Positions 20,900 through 20,998 of a DNA stretch of 20,998 nucleotides are shown piece after piece. The stretch spans positions 1 to 20,998 of the forward strand of contig CAJUJV010000069.1 of NCBI GenBank assembly GCA_910586845.1, read 5' to 3'. Below the pieces are notes generated by a model. That model saw nothing but the letters and a program-made list of their open reading frames with translations, did no database searches and was not told the origin of the DNA. Made by a program: the position numbers and the translations under genes. How positions within the stretch are numbered: position 1 is the stretch's first letter; each line of letters begins with the position of its first letter. The stretch is from an uncultured Hungatella sp. (lineage in GTDB: Bacteria; Bacillota; Clostridia; Lachnospirales; Lachnospiraceae).

Positions 20900-20928
20900 T
20901 TGACAACTGCAGAAAGATTTGCTATCAT
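20900..20928 (+). promoter_or_regulatory. Strong promoter overlapping the end of the bgl transcription unit
   Basis: TTGACA (20900-20905), a 17-nt spacer and TATCAT (20923-20928): eleven of twelve consensus positions match. It begins 9 nt after the glucosidase stop. Its start site would fall in the left arm of the terminator hairpin. Confidence 0.75.
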
Positions 20929-20930
20929 AC

Positions 20931-20961
20931 ATCCTGCCCCGTAAGAACGGGGCAGGATTTT
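20931..20961 (+). terminator. Intrinsic terminator after the glucosidase gene
   Basis: ATCCTGCCCCGT (20931-20942) and ACGGGGCAGGAT (20947-20958) form a perfect 12-bp stem with loop AAGA. TTTTG follows; the T tract shares its first bases with the stem end. Confidence 0.8.
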
Positions 20962-20991
20962 GAAAAAAATCCAGAAAATGTAAAAAAGTTG

Positions 20992-20997
20992 TTGACA
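20992..20997 (+). promoter_or_regulatory. -35 box of a second promoter cut by the window edge
   Basis: TTGACA at 20992-20997 follows an A-rich stretch (AATGTAAAAAAGTTG). The matching -10 would lie beyond base 20998. Two strong -35 boxes 92 nt apart suggest tandem promoters for a highly expressed downstream gene, for example rRNA or tRNA (inference). Confidence 0.5.
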
Positions 20998-20998
20998 A

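Overview
The window looks like chromosomal DNA of a Gram-positive, probably gut-associated clostridium, most likely Lachnospiraceae (inference). The grounds are strong AGGAGG-type ribosome sites, clear TTGACA/TATAAT promoters, a SpoVB-type flippase, a nifS-nifU-mnmA cluster, lipoboxes and Gram-positive wall enzymes. The backbone is moderately GC-rich. The first ~1.7 kb is clearly AT-richer and reads as a mobile-element remnant: the C-terminus of a large serine recombinase, a nucleotidyltransferase-like gene, a pair of divergent consensus promoters, and a frame-broken PD-(D/E)XK-like nuclease gene whose stop codon lies inside the terminator stem of the next chromosomal gene.

From 1.78 to 7.63 kb come a minus-strand MATE/MVF-type lipid flippase (SpoVB-like) and a divergent plus-strand operon: cysteine desulfurase, IscU/NifU-type scaffold, a 19-codon Cys-containing leader ORF with a hairpin, tRNA 2-thiouridylase (mnmA), and an SH3 plus amidase_3 lipoprotein that overlaps mnmA by 4 nt. 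The first products move sulfur from cysteine to Fe-S clusters and tRNA. A tRNA-Ser(CGA) and a strong hairpin terminator follow, then a minus-strand exported L,D-transpeptidase-like protein.

From 9.0 to 12.8 kb are a 20-codon ORF coupled to an exported wall-binding protein with eight DnaJ-like CxxC motifs, a lipoprotein made of three two-part beta-rich repeats, and a two-cupin protein. A cluster of back-to-back hairpins (12.74-12.89 kb) separates these from a minus-strand basic coiled-coil protein.

The most interesting block is 13.78-19.39 kb. A promoter drives an HTH-like protein, then a 970-residue fusion of a Hanks-type Ser/Thr kinase, a NACHT NTPase, one membrane segment and an extracytoplasmic helical domain, then a lipoprotein that seems to share that helical domain. 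A small hydrophobic protein with its own putative promoter follows. I infer a transmembrane signalling or defence-type STAND system with an outside sensor, an inside NTPase/kinase and a dedicated regulator. The window ends with a GH1 6-phospho-beta-glucosidase, a terminator overlapped by a consensus promoter, and a second -35 element at the very edge, so a strongly expressed gene probably starts just beyond.
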